64,000 nucleotides of DNA from JBBQVS01 sp964250765 (lineage in GTDB: Bacteria; Chloroflexota; Ktedonobacteria; Ktedonobacterales; Ktedonobacteraceae). Below the pieces are notes generated by a model. It saw only the letters and a list, made by a program, of their open reading frames with translations. It was not told the origin of the DNA and searched no databases. This document shows, piece by piece, positions 18,945 through 27,283 of the stretch. Made by a program: the position numbers and the translations under genes. Numbering within the stretch: position 1 is the stretch's first letter; the number at the start of each line of letters is the position of its first letter. Where the stretch lies: positions 1-64,000 of the forward strand of contig CAXUHF010000001.1 of the NCBI GenBank assembly GCA_964250765.1. The letters run 5' to 3'.

Positions 18945-19835
18945 TGGTCTTGTCCTGTCCTTTTCTCTCTTTTACCTGAGCATCATTACGCCTCCTACAG
19001 AAAGTGCAAGGGGGGGTGCGCTCTTGGTTGAACATCTCGATGTCTAGCGTAGCAGGGGTATCCTGTTAGCATTGGGGTGCCGAGAAGGGTAGGAGACCAG
19101 TCTTTACGTGGGTAGAAGATGGTAGGACGTGGGTAGGTTTTGTGGTATGTATAAATGCGATACCCAACTGAATCCAAGTTGAGGGACTTCTCTACAATAA
19201 GTTTTTACAAAGAGAAGTTGTGAGTATTATTTATAGGATACAGTGCGTTCATATCGTAACGTGAATAAGCACTAAGTATAGGTTCTCTGACAATGCTGCT
19301 TTTCTTGTGCTTTCTTAAAACGTGATAGACGAAGAATGTTGTTGAATGTACTTCTCTATGTTTCTATATAAGGTACGGTTTCTCGTGCTTTGATGAGTAA
19401 GGCTCTGTACAGCCTGAGATTGGATGTGACCGAAACTGTGATGGATACTCTTTCTCAGATGGCTTGAGAAGCGCAACGAGAGCATGTTTTCTGTTTCGGT
19501 ACAATAGAGATTTGATGTACTTTTCTGTAGTGTATGTGCTGTTTCGCTCGTTTCACCATGCCTACTATGATCTACCCATCAGCTACCCACCTGATGACCC
19601 CCGAATTACCCAGACTCTCCCTTACTGTATCTCGGTACTCTTCCCACTCTGTACCCACATCACCCTGCTATAGTGCTATCAGTCCTTTATTAAGGATAAA
19701 AAAAGTGTTCTTAAATGTAGTAACACCACTGCACAGACATCTGGAGGTCTGTTCTTGTGCGATGGTGAAAACCTCGTCATGGAACGACTTTTGGGAAAGT
19801 GCCGGTGGTGTGGAAGAAAGAAGGAAGTACCTACC
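18945..19835. other. Divergent intergenic region of the conjugation operon
   Basis: No gene was recognised. The left part should hold the promoter of the leftward conjugation operon, including the repeats at 19106-19138. The right part should hold the promoter of the rightward gene at 19836. At 19573-19598 the + strand reads TACCCATCAGCTACCCACC, a weaker relative of the repeat, framed by an ATCAG/CTGAT dyad. The frame that could extend the 19836 gene upstream to 19755 has no ribosome site. Confidence 0.5.
19106..19138 (-). promoter_or_regulatory. 17-bp repeat and partial copy, candidate operator of the conjugation operon
   Basis: A full unit, GTAGGACGTGGGTAGGT, lies at 19122-19138 and is identical to the copy at 9080-9096. 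A partial copy (ACGTGGGTAG) lies 21 bases to its left at 19106-19115. They are 162-194 bases upstream of the VirB6-like start and in the same orientation relative to the gene as the copies before the secreted-protein gene. Confidence 0.6.
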
Positions 19836-20645
19836 ATGACGACAATCTTTGTAAACAATACCTTTGTCAGCAAAACCTTTGATTGGACAAAGGCTATAGC
19901 TCTTGCGAATACTCAAGGTCGTTCAGAATTTGAATCGACTGTCCTCAATGGTGACGGACTTTTAGACGAGCAGCTTGTACAACTTACGGCAGAGATCGAG
20001 CAACGATTCAAACGAGCACTTGAACTTGCAAAGCAAAATCGCCGAGATCCTGAACAGCAGTTCTTGTCTGCAATGCGGAACTGGGCACGCTGCAAGGCAT
20101 TCGGACTCTTGCGTGCGAGAGTCGCAGGAAAACCAATCCGCAAGGATTATTACGATGTATTCGAGAGTACTCTAAAAGAAGAGATTGCTCTCTGTATCAT
20201 GGAGATCGAATTTGCCTGGCAGACACAAGACGAGCAACGTGAAGCCGCAAAGGACAACGAGTCAAGCGTTCGTCGAGCTGAACAGGATCAGATTCTCCAA
20301 AACGACCATAAACACGTTCTTGACGCTTATAATGAGTTGAACAGAGCGTATACAGGTCGAGAAGATGCTGTCAAGGCGGGGTACGAGATGGTTGGACAAT
20401 GGGCTGATAAGCTGGAGACACGGATGCAACGGCATGAAAACTTCCTTGAAGGTCTGGGCGGAGAAATGCTTGGAATGTACAAGGATGTCCATATGCAGCA
20501 ACGGCGAGACACCAATAGTTCGTTCGTTGACAACGCAATCCAGGTAGGCGGGAAAACTCTTACACTCCTCTTCTGGCTCATTGTTGGATGCTTGGTAGTG
20601 TTCTTTGGCATTTTCCTCGCGTTACAACTCGCATTCCACCACTAA
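19836..20645 (+). CDS. Coiled-coil-like protein with C-terminal membrane anchor
   Basis: A 269-residue protein. Residues 40-230 are highly charged and helical (for example LTAEIEQRFKRALELAKQNRRDP and RREEQDQ-like stretches), consistent with coiled coils. The last 30 residues form one membrane helix (LLFWLIVGCLVVFFGIFLAL), so the body is probably cytoplasmic and tail-anchored. A CRWCGRKK segment just upstream of the chosen ATG is excluded: the ATG at 19836 has GGAAG 9 bases before it. The gene diverges from the conjugation operon and may be an accessory transfer, entry-exclusion or scaffold protein; this is inference. The structured RNA candidate begins 2 bases after its stop. Confidence 0.6.
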   Translation: MTTIFVNNTFVSKTFDWTKAIALANTQGRSEFESTVLNGDGLLDEQLVQLTAEIEQRFKRALELAKQNRRDPEQQFLSAMRNWARCKAFGLLRARVAGKPIRKDYYDVFESTLKEEIALCIMEIEFAWQTQDEQREAAKDNESSVRRAEQDQILQNDHKHVLDAYNELNRAYTGREDAVKAGYEMVGQWADKLETRMQRHENFLEGLGGEMLGMYKDVHMQQRRDTNSSFVDNAIQVGGKTLTLLFWLIVGCLVVFFGIFLALQLAFHH

Positions 20646-20647
20646 AT

Positions 20648-21192
20648 CCTTGTTCCTTAGAGCAAGGTGCTTCGCGTGACAGCCTTCAGGTGGCTTAACG
20701 CGAAGCTTGTCCTCAGCTCGTAAGGAGCATAGAGGCACCTACAGTAGGTATTTGCCTGCTGCAGGTGGCCCCACAAGGGCACTCCTATTGTTATCATCCC
20801 GGAAGCGGCAGCATTGCTGCTCTCTTCCCTAGTTTTCTCGATCAAATCCTCTCTCTGTGCATCAGAGAGTGGCTTCGCTGGGCGAAGAAGCGAGTCCTTG
20901 CCCGCTATGAGGGTAAGATGCGCTGAGTGAGGTGAACATGATGCCACTTTCGCTCCCGGATGACTGTTCGCAGTCGTTGCAGATTGAGCTTGCTAGTGGT
21001 GTACTGTCCTTCCACTCAAAAAATGTCGTCATGTAAGTTGCTTGATTGTTGCTTTCGCTCCTGAGAAGTTGAGCTTGTTAGTAACTCTTGCAATTCCATC
21101 ATGTTCGTTAACCCGTTTTCAGTTTATCCAACACTTAATAGTCTTCAGAGCAAGGGCACTCCCTTTCTCTAAAGACTATTATCCTTATTTTT
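20648..21192 (+). ncRNA. Candidate large structured RNA (about 545 nt) ending in an intrinsic terminator
   Basis: At least eleven local stem-loops follow one another: 20648-20667 (8 bp, one G-T pair), 20669-20706 (9 bp plus an inner 4 bp), 20711-20735, 20737-20749 (6 bp), 20755-20765, 20801-20828 (5 bp plus 6 bp), 20851-20869 (7 bp), 20873-20887 (6 bp), 20897-20917 (7 bp), 20962-20975 (5 bp closed by a TTCG tetraloop), and 20995-21016. It closes with 21137-21180, a 9-bp stem with an inner 5-bp stem, followed by TTATTTTT. The T-run is present only on the + strand, which sets the orientation. It does not match RNase P, tmRNA, 6S or SRP RNA motifs that I know. It may be independent or a long structured 3' UTR of the preceding gene. 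Related imperfect repeats (CTTTCGCTCC ... TTGAGCTTG) lie at about 20948 and 21052. Confidence 0.55.
21137..21192 (+). terminator. Intrinsic terminator closing the structured region
   Basis: AATAGTCTT (21137-21145) pairs with AAGACTATT (21172-21180). Inside it, AAGGG pairs with CCCTT around a CACT loop. TTATTTTT follows at 21185-21192. The reverse strand has no T-run, so it works rightward. Confidence 0.75.
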
Positions 21193-21468
21193 GAGTTTGC
21201 TTGAAGAACTTGGACAGATGGAGTAGAACGTATCATCCCTCGAATGCCGCGAGCGGTACGTCAAACCTCTATTGTGCAGAAAAAGGAGTATACTGTCAGA
21301 TGTCTTTATAGGCTGTTGGAGTCGAGTGTACGAGTGAAAAACTGGACATTGTCATTCCTAAACCAGACGCTGCCCTCAGTCGGTTTCTCTTCTGGTATAC
21401 CATATTTTTGTAAGTGAGCTAAGAAGAAGTAGGTGAAACAAAAAGCTCTCTTTTCTTACCTACCTGCC

Positions 21469-21539
21469 ACCTACCCACATATTTGTTCCCTATTTGTCCA
21501 CCTACCCACGTCCTACCCACCTACCTACCCACATCCTAC
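21469..21539 (+). promoter_or_regulatory. Repeat cluster of the 17-bp motif in + orientation
   Basis: ACCTACCCACGTCCTAC at 21500-21516 and ACCTACCCACATCCTAC at 21523-21539 are exact reverse complements of the two units at 9080-9119, again 23 bases apart. A partial unit lies at 21469-21480. No certain gene follows until 22268. The cluster could control a small transcript to its right or be a protein-binding site of another kind (partition, replication iteron, oriT accessory). Confidence 0.65.
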
Positions 21540-21545
21540 CCACGC

Positions 21546-22267
21546 TTGCTGTGTATAGTGTAAGTGAAGAGAAAAATGTAGAACCCAAGAGGGAACAAAC
21601 TACATTGAGAACGAGCCTTACCAGTAGCAATGCTACATCCTATGTACAGCCGTTTCCCCTCTGTTTGTTGCATTGGAAAGAGGATGTCGTCTGTACAACC
21701 ATCACCATTTTGTTCGGTAAAACGTCAATTGGTGATGTGCTGAAATCGGGATTGCCAAGAGGCGATAAGTTAGGGCTTTCATGCTTAGCAATGAAAGAAC
21801 TCTCCTGATGGTCAGTTTCGGTAGAAGTTCCGTAGTGCGTCTTTTGTGGGATATCGTGTAGGAAGGCGAATGTACACTGTTCGCGTAGAAGTAGTTTCTT
21901 TGTATGATTTTAGATGTAGACTGTTTAGCGGAGAAAGTAGCTGTAAAGAAACGCTTCTCTCGTTTCTAAAGAAACAGATTAACGCGCCTTTTTGTAAAGT
22001 GTGTCTGCACAAAAAGAGGAGGATATCTGCTTTTGTCTTTGTTTGTCAGCACTGATGTGCCGGTGGCAAAGATGATATACACATTCTTATTCATTTATAA
22101 ATACCTCATAGCCTTCTCATTTGCAATTGCGCTTGTTTTTATAACACGCAATCGTAGGGGGTATTTTTTGCTTTTCGCGTGGGAAGGGTACGCATTTTTG
22201 TACTTCGAGATGCCGATATTCAGTCTGCCTTCGTGCAGGCCATTTTCTATTACGAAAAAGGTGTGTT
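21546..22267. other. Long interval without a certain gene
   Basis: About 720 bases between the repeat cluster and the PP2C gene. Only short, weak frames are present. One at 21870-22055 is listed separately. Another, from about 22072 running into the PP2C start, would encode a hydrophobic peptide (MIYTFLFIYKYLIAFSF...) but lacks a ribosome site. A 7-bp dyad (AGAAACG/CGTTTCT) lies near 21945-21967. The PP2C promoter should be in the last 150 bases. Confidence 0.4.
21870..22055 (+). CDS. Possible small cysteine-containing protein
   Basis: A 61-codon frame starting MYTVRVEVVSLYDF and containing FCKVCLHKKRR. A GGAAGG ribosome site lies only 3 bases before the ATG, which is short. No family was recognised. 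It is the best coding candidate downstream of the 21.5-kb repeat cluster but could be chance. Confidence 0.25.
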   Translation: MYTVRVEVVSLYDFRCRLFSGESSCKETLLSFLKKQINAPFCKVCLHKKRRISAFVFVCQH

Positions 22268-23269
22268 ATGGCTGTCAACCTTAGTCTTCTCCTAGAGAAT
22301 GCACAAGTAGCTATCGCCAATGGGCAAATCCAACATGGTCTGTTCCTACTCAAGCATGCTATGAAACTAGCCGATGAGCATCATTCCTCTTCACACTCCT
22401 CGCTTGATGCTGCAATTGGGTTAGATAGAGGTCTCGTCCGAGAGGTCAACGAAGATTGTATCTTGGCCTTGCAAGGAACATTACCTGACACACAGGACAT
22501 GTTCGGACTTTTTGTTGTTTGCGACGGTGTGGGTGGTCATGTTTATGGCCTAGAGGCGGCTCATTTAGCGAGTCAAACTATTATGGAGTCTGTTTTCCCT
22601 CATTTGCTAGGCGAAAAAGGTTTCCATGAACGGTGGGAAGATGTTCTTGTTGAGGGAGTTCACCTCGCAAATCGTGCTATTTACTTACGCAATCGCTCTA
22701 CGCTCACCGCACAGACAATGCAACCCAACCCAATGGGAACGACGGTAACAGCAGTACTTCTTATAGCCGATACTGCCTACATTGTAAATGTAGGTGATAG
22801 CCGTACCTACCTCTATCGGTCCCTCGCGGGATTAGTCAGAGTCACACAAGACCATTCAGTGGTTGCTGACATCTTTCATCTTTCTGATCAACGCACTACT
22901 CCTGAAGAACTCTACACTCACCCTAAACGCAACCAAATAACTCGTTCGCTGGGAGTGGAACCGTCGGTGGAAGTGGATACCTTTGTGGAGGTGTTGCAAG
23001 CAGACGATATTTTACTTCTTTGCTCTGATGGGTTATGGGAAATGACTCGTGACCCGAAGATGCAGTCGATCCTGGCGTTAGATTGGGCATCGGCTGAGTA
23101 CATGGCTCAGCGTTTGCTTAGGCTTGCAAAGGAAGGGGGTGGAAAAGACAATATTGGCCTGCTTGTTGCACAGATAAGCGGACGCCAAAGGAGAGGGGAT
23201 GTAAGTAACATATCAACAGTTCTGTCTCCTACTCAAGGGCTAGCAAGGATAGTTCCTGCTGCCTCATAG
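22268..23269 (+). CDS. PP2C-family serine/threonine protein phosphatase
   Basis: A 333-residue protein. After a 50-residue helical N-terminal extension, the PP2C domain shows its metal and phosphate motifs in order: RGLVREVNEDC (residues 56-66), FVVCDGVGGH near 80-89, NPMGTTVTAVLL near 158, VGDSRTYLYR near 176, LLLCSDGLWEM near 248, and GGGKDNIGLLV near 293. It should dephosphorylate Ser/Thr in cytosolic proteins with Mn/Mg. No partner Hanks-type kinase lies nearby in the window. A clear AAAGGTG site precedes the ATG. It is the first gene of the long rightward array. Confidence 0.9.
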   Translation: MAVNLSLLLENAQVAIANGQIQHGLFLLKHAMKLADEHHSSSHSSLDAAIGLDRGLVREVNEDCILALQGTLPDTQDMFGLFVVCDGVGGHVYGLEAAHLASQTIMESVFPHLLGEKGFHERWEDVLVEGVHLANRAIYLRNRSTLTAQTMQPNPMGTTVTAVLLIADTAYIVNVGDSRTYLYRSLAGLVRVTQDHSVVADIFHLSDQRTTPEELYTHPKRNQITRSLGVEPSVEVDTFVEVLQADDILLLCSDGLWEMTRDPKMQSILALDWASAEYMAQRLLRLAKEGGGKDNIGLLVAQISGRQRRGDVSNISTVLSPTQGLARIVPAAS

Positions 23270-23357
23270 CGTACTGTTTCTGAACACTACCTTACAGTAT
23301 ATCCAACATGTCTTATGTGCCTTCTTGTTCTGGAAGGCCAAACAGGAGGAAACCAAT

Positions 23358-23525
23358 ATGATTTTCACTGTGTACCATGCCGCGTTCTACCTCATGGCTG
23401 GTATGCTTCTTTTACAGTTGCAGTGTTCCGTTCCTCGCAACTACTTTGCTGCTAACTTCTCTCCCATTGTCTTTAGAACTCGACCCCTTGATCTTAGATT
23501 TCATAGAGGTGAACAATGTCAGTAG
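23358..23525 (+). CDS. Small membrane peptide, translationally linked to the prim-pol gene
   Basis: A 55-codon frame starting MIFTVYHAAFYLMAGMLLLQLQ, one hydrophobic segment, then a basic tail. It has one of the strongest ribosome sites in the window (AGGAGG, 7 bases before the ATG). Its stop lies 10 bases inside the next gene, a typical coupling arrangement. It may be a genuine small membrane protein or a leader peptide that controls translation of the prim-pol gene. There is no homology that I recognise. Confidence 0.45.
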   Translation: MIFTVYHAAFYLMAGMLLLQLQCSVPRNYFAANFSPIVFRTRPLDLRFHRGEQCQ

Positions 23526-24511
23526 TGCTTTCTTCCAAGCACACCATCTATGTCTATCAAACGGCACTTGCTGCTCTACGTGCTGGTATCAGTTGTGTTC
23601 CTATTCTTCCAGATGGGTCAAAGAGTCCTGCTGTGCGATGGAAAGAATATCAGCGTAAGAAGCCAACGCTTGCTGACGTGAAGGGGTGGTTTCAACACTC
23701 TGAGTCGGGCATTGCGTTTATTACGGGGCAAGTGAGTGGGGGGTTAGAAATGATCGATTTTGATACTCACGAGGTATACGATGCTTGGGCTGAAAGGATG
23801 TGCTCGGAAGGACAGGAGCTATTGCTTGAGCGTGTCGAGCGAGGATACAAAGAAGAGTCTCCCAATGGACTTCATCTCTTTGTTCGCAGTAGAGTGGCAG
23901 AAGGGAACAAGAAACTTGCAAGACGGTTTATACCAGAATCAGAGAGGCTGAAGTCCCTCATTGAGACGCGAGGTGATGGAGGATATGGTCTTGTAGCCCC
24001 TTCGGGTGGGAATGTTCATCCGAGTGGACGCCCCTATCGACTCATACGAGGAGATGTTTCAACAATCCTCACGGTCACTCCGAGTGAGCGAACCATCCTC
24101 TTCGATACTGCACGCATTTTCGATGAAATTCCCCCCATTGAAGCACCGTCCACATCCATCCAACCTTCAATGACACATGAGCGTATGGGTGGTGGTCGCC
24201 GTCCAGGGGACATTTTCAATGAGCGGGCTACTTGGGAAGAGATTCTTTCCAAGCATGACTGGGAATTCGTGCGTTCTGTTGGGGAGGAGTCTCAGTGGCG
24301 GCGTCCCGGCAAGGATGATGGAGTGAGTGCTACAACCAACTATAAGGGATCCGATTTGCTGTATGTCTTCTCAACATCGACCATTTTTGAGTCTGAGCGT
24401 GGCTATTCCAAGTTTTCAGCCTATACGCTGCTTGAACATAATGGAGACTTCTCTGCCGCAGCAAAAGTGCTTGCGGAGAAGGGATATATCGAACAAGAAG
24501 AAGGAGAATAA
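23516..24511 (+). CDS. Bifunctional primase/polymerase (prim-pol) domain protein
   Basis: A 331-residue protein whose first 230 residues match the AEP-type prim-pol domain (PF09250-like): VPILPDGSKSPAVRWKEYQ (residues 28-46), the catalytic EMIDFD pair at D81/D83, SPNGLHLFV with the active-site His near 120, and GLVAPSGGNVHPSGRPY near 161. These enzymes prime and extend DNA for plasmid or phage replication. The C-terminal 100 residues (WRRPGKDDG, LYVFSTST, YSKFSAYTLLEHNGDFSAAAK) match the short domain that usually follows prim-pol. No helicase domain is fused. An AGAGGTGAAC site precedes the ATG, and the next gene starts 2 bases after the stop. Confidence 0.85.
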   Translation: MSVVLSSKHTIYVYQTALAALRAGISCVPILPDGSKSPAVRWKEYQRKKPTLADVKGWFQHSESGIAFITGQVSGGLEMIDFDTHEVYDAWAERMCSEGQELLLERVERGYKEESPNGLHLFVRSRVAEGNKKLARRFIPESERLKSLIETRGDGGYGLVAPSGGNVHPSGRPYRLIRGDVSTILTVTPSERTILFDTARIFDEIPPIEAPSTSIQPSMTHERMGGGRRPGDIFNERATWEEILSKHDWEFVRSVGEESQWRRPGKDDGVSATTNYKGSDLLYVFSTSTIFESERGYSKFSAYTLLEHNGDFSAAAKVLAEKGYIEQEEGE

Positions 24512-24513
24512 GG

Positions 24514-25146
24514 ATGGCGCAGAATCAAGATGAACAAGATATTCGTACTCTTGTCTTGCAAGGAAACGATGAGAAACTCGTTCGCTCCCTTTATCAACTA
24601 ATAGAAGTAGATACCCAGCACCTCTCCACGAGAGCTGAACTGCTACGACAAATGGGCCTTCGTTATGCTGTCTTAGCTTCAGTTCATGCAGAGCAACCTC
24701 AAGATACGGATGACGTGCTTGTAAAACTGATAGAGCAACGCTTCGCATCTGCTTCTACTATACAAGTGCAACCATTCGATCAGCTTGCCCTCATCTGGTA
24801 TAAGGAGGCTCACCGTTTTCTTACTGCTTCCATTGGCGTACAGAAGTCATTTGTCGCTTTCACTATTCGTGGTTGCATTCATGCACTCTTGAAAAAGTAT
24901 CGAAATGCGTTGAGAGATTTTTCCACTGCTCTCACGCTTGCACCGCATTCTGAACAGGCCCAGATGTTCTACTTAAGGGGCATTGTCTCTTTCTGGCTTG
25001 GGGACGGACATGTAGCGGTTGCCGATTTTGAACGAGCCTTGCAGAACGAGCATAATCAGAAATACTCAGAAGCAAAGGACTACGTCATGCACGAGCACCT
25101 TGGAAAGAAATTGTCAGACGACTTTACACAGCATGCCAACTCCTAA
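24514..25146 (+). CDS. TPR-like protein of unknown function
   Basis: A 210-residue helical protein. The second half has two tetratricopeptide-like units (IRGCIHALLKKYRNALRDF, then FYLRGIVSFWLGDGHVAVADF), a fold that binds other proteins. The first 90 residues are not recognised. It is co-transcribed with prim-pol: the stop of that gene is 2 bases before this ATG, and AAGGAGAA lies within the junction. A role in assembling the replication complex is inference from position. Confidence 0.55.
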   Translation: MAQNQDEQDIRTLVLQGNDEKLVRSLYQLIEVDTQHLSTRAELLRQMGLRYAVLASVHAEQPQDTDDVLVKLIEQRFASASTIQVQPFDQLALIWYKEAHRFLTASIGVQKSFVAFTIRGCIHALLKKYRNALRDFSTALTLAPHSEQAQMFYLRGIVSFWLGDGHVAVADFERALQNEHNQKYSEAKDYVMHEHLGKKLSDDFTQHANS

Positions 25147-25195
25147 GAAATCTCTTAGCCGTCAATTTTTATGACAAAGATAGTGAGGTAATTCC

Positions 25196-25834
25196 ATGAA
25201 TCATATACCATCTCGTCTCATTTCCCAACCGTTTCCTGAAAGTCTTTCTTCAGAAATACAGGACGTATTGCGAGCACTGGAAACGCATCTCAGCGCATAT
25301 GCGCCAAACAAAGTGCTTATTAAGGCTGAGCCAGGACTAAACATCGACCTTCTCTTCACCTGCATGGATCGTCTTTTGCGAAGTAATAGGAGTATACGTG
25401 TCCTATTATTAACAAGTGTTTCTGCAAAAGCTGCATTTGTACAAGCTTGGCAGACAGTTCCCTCACTAGAAGATGGGAGGAGCTTGAGTACACGCTTCCC
25501 AATCTCTTGTTCGCCCATTGAAGCAGTGTCGCAAGGAATACGTGTCTGCATAGCGGCCCTCCGGGAGACGCAACTCCAACAGCTTCAACACTCTGAGCAA
25601 CTCTCTGGTGCCTTTGATATAGTCCTGGCTTATGGGATTCCGCCCACGCTCTCACCAGCTTGGCAGCAGGTCATAGAGAAGTTTACTCCCACTTACCTTA
25701 TAGGGTTTTGTAATGGTGGCGAACCAGCACTGCCTGTCATAGCACTGTTCGAGAAGAACGTTATCGGTTATGCTGCAAAGGAACAGTCAACTCATAGAAG
25801 GAATGTCAGACCTAGTTTGTTACGTTTCTTATGA
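25196..25834 (+). CDS. Degenerate SF2-helicase-like ATPase fragment
   Basis: A 212-residue protein with the outline of the first RecA lobe of SF2 helicases: VLIKAEPGLNIDLLF where Walker A would stand (no GKT/S), VLLLTSVSAKAAFVQAW like motif Ia, and FDIVLAYGIPP where a DEAD-type Walker B would stand. The catalytic residues are missing, so it is unlikely to hydrolyse ATP. It may be a truncated helicase or a binding subunit for the preceding prim-pol/TPR genes. The GAGG site and 49-base gap fit the same operon. Confidence 0.4.
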   Translation: MNHIPSRLISQPFPESLSSEIQDVLRALETHLSAYAPNKVLIKAEPGLNIDLLFTCMDRLLRSNRSIRVLLLTSVSAKAAFVQAWQTVPSLEDGRSLSTRFPISCSPIEAVSQGIRVCIAALRETQLQQLQHSEQLSGAFDIVLAYGIPPTLSPAWQQVIEKFTPTYLIGFCNGGEPALPVIALFEKNVIGYAAKEQSTHRRNVRPSLLRFL

Positions 25835-26217
25835 GTGAAGACGTGTATGTACACGCCTGATTGAACTGCTCACCCATTTCCGTCTTACCCTCTGCTTCAC
25901 CTGTACTCCCCTCACTTGCCTTGACTCTGTACTTCTTTGCTCTGCTGATAAGGAAATGTGTATCAAAGCAAAGCAATAGACACGCTCTTCGGTGCAGTGA
26001 ATACTTTTCACACTTGTCGTATGAGCATCCTCAGAGAAACTAAACAGCACGGCATCTATGTGAGTTTTGATATGCCCATTCACTTCCAAGTCATATCACG
26101 AGTATCCTGTCACTCAACGAAAGAGCAGGTTTAACAGCAGAGAATACCGCGATTTTCACTACTTACGATAGTATGTTGTTTTTTGAAAGTGTACTTAGAA
26201 AAAAGGAAAAGGAACTG
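25835..26217. other. Intergenic interval
   Basis: No certain gene. A short dyad, CGTGTA/TACACG, lies at 25842-25855. A 37-codon frame beginning at 26022 (MSILRETKQHGIYV) lacks a ribosome site. The end of the interval is A-rich and holds the leader of the HTH gene. Confidence 0.4.
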
Positions 26218-26433
26218 ATGTCCGAAGAGAAAAAAGAAGACTTGTTGACGGTCCGTGAAGTAGCTCGCCGCTTGCGGGTTGATGACACAACTGTTCGTCG
26301 CTGGATCAAATCTGGCACACTCGAAGCTATTGTACTTCCTCATCGAGGCGCACGACAAGCGTATCGTGTCAAGCAAGAAACACTCGATGCCCTGTTACAG
26401 TCGCCCCCGACGGACGATAGAGAGACTCTCTAG
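26218..26433 (+). CDS. MerR-type helix-turn-helix / excisionase-like DNA-binding protein
   Basis: A 71-residue protein that is almost entirely an excisionase-family HTH: LLTVREVARRLRVDDTTVRRW (about residues 9-29), then IKSGTLEAIVLPHRGARQAYRV. Such small proteins act as excisionases or as plasmid copy and transfer regulators. The chosen ATG at 26218 has AAAAGGAAAAGGAACTG before it. An upstream frame to 26173 has no such site. A strong terminator follows 5 bases after the stop. Confidence 0.8.
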   Translation: MSEEKKEDLLTVREVARRLRVDDTTVRRWIKSGTLEAIVLPHRGARQAYRVKQETLDALLQSPPTDDRETL

Positions 26434-26438
26434 AACAA

Positions 26439-26472
26439 GCCTCACTGCTACACAGAGCAGTGAGGCTTTTTT
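26439..26472 (+). terminator. Intrinsic terminator / leader hairpin before 26510
   Basis: GCCTCACTGCT pairs perfectly with AGCAGTGAGGC (26456-26466), followed by TTTTTT. The next ATG is 38 bases downstream, one of a series of hairpins placed directly before start codons. Confidence 0.9.
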
Positions 26473-26509
26473 ATTATGGTTTTCATATGAAGAAAGAGAA
26501 AGGACGAGT

Positions 26510-27283
26510 ATGATTGAAGGAGTTCATAAGCACCGTTTCTCGAACGGGAGCATTCAGGGGTTTGACGATCTTTACATCAAACAGCAGTATCATCTACAGC
26601 AGAAGTACGGGCAACACGTACCTTTGACGCTCGATGGAGGCCGTGAAGTACTTTGGTGGTGCAAGCATTGTCGCTTTGCTTGGTATGGGAGAGGCCGTCG
26701 AGGTGCGGTACTCCATTTGAGTTTAGCCCAGGTACAGAAGATAGCTCATTCTTTGCACTTCGATGCCAAAGACATACGAGGTCTTCCTCAAGCACTCTGT
26801 CCAGCGTGTGTCGCAACTGACTTAGGAGGTGTTCCTCATATTGAAGAGTATCATGGTGGATACGGGTATCGCTTCACATGGGAGCGTGCAAAGTCACCTG
26901 CTCAGTTTTTGTGTGCAGTCTACTCAGGTTCCCTCTTGCACAAGGCTGATCTCTTGCAGTCTGCTCTTTCGTCTGCCTCTGATCTTCCATTCTCATCTCC
27001 CACGCAAGAACGGCAGGTACTCCACTGGCTTACGCGTATCCAATCTCCCACATGGCATAAGGTTGTACCGCTTGATTCCACACATTGCGAGTTGTTAAAC
27101 AGGCAGCATCCGCCAGCATCAGGACTTGGATGGTGTGGCTATGCGTGGGACTACCCTCTCTCTCCATTAGGAAGAGTCGTCATCATTGTTGGTGTAACAT
27201 TCTACCTTGATGCACGTTGCTCTCCCGAAATCTTGCTTGCTTGTTGGAGACAAATTGCTAACGCCATGAGCCATATCCTATGA
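26510..27283 (+). CDS. Zinc-ribbon-like protein of unknown function
   Basis: A 257-residue protein starting MIEGVHKHRFSNG. A WWCKHC pair near residue 45 and LCPACV near residue 97 could bind one zinc. The middle holds HGGYGYRFTWERAK. The C-terminus has a hydrophobic stretch (GRVVIIVGVTFYLDA). No family was recognised. A long frame from 26279 overlaps the HTH gene and is not used, because AAGGA sits 9 bases before the ATG at 26510. Confidence 0.55.
   Translation: MIEGVHKHRFSNGSIQGFDDLYIKQQYHLQQKYGQHVPLTLDGGREVLWWCKHCRFAWYGRGRRGAVLHLSLAQVQKIAHSLHFDAKDIRGLPQALCPACVATDLGGVPHIEEYHGGYGYRFTWERAKSPAQFLCAVYSGSLLHKADLLQSALSSASDLPFSSPTQERQVLHWLTRIQSPTWHKVVPLDSTHCELLNRQHPPASGLGWCGYAWDYPLSPLGRVVIIVGVTFYLDARCSPEILLACWRQIANAMSHIL

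Noticed and set aside
20657..20947. Minus-strand 96-codon frame inside the structured region
   Set aside because: It overlaps seven perfect stem-loops, has no ribosome site, and shows no recognisable family; the hairpins explain the sequence better. It is kept as the main alternative to the RNA hypothesis.
21494..21808. Rightward 104-codon frame starting TTG inside the repeat cluster
   Set aside because: It begins in the repeats (MSTYPRPTHLPTH is just the repeat translated), has no ribosome site and no family.
26022..26135. 37-codon frame in the gap before the HTH gene
   Set aside because: No ribosome site and no recognisable sequence.
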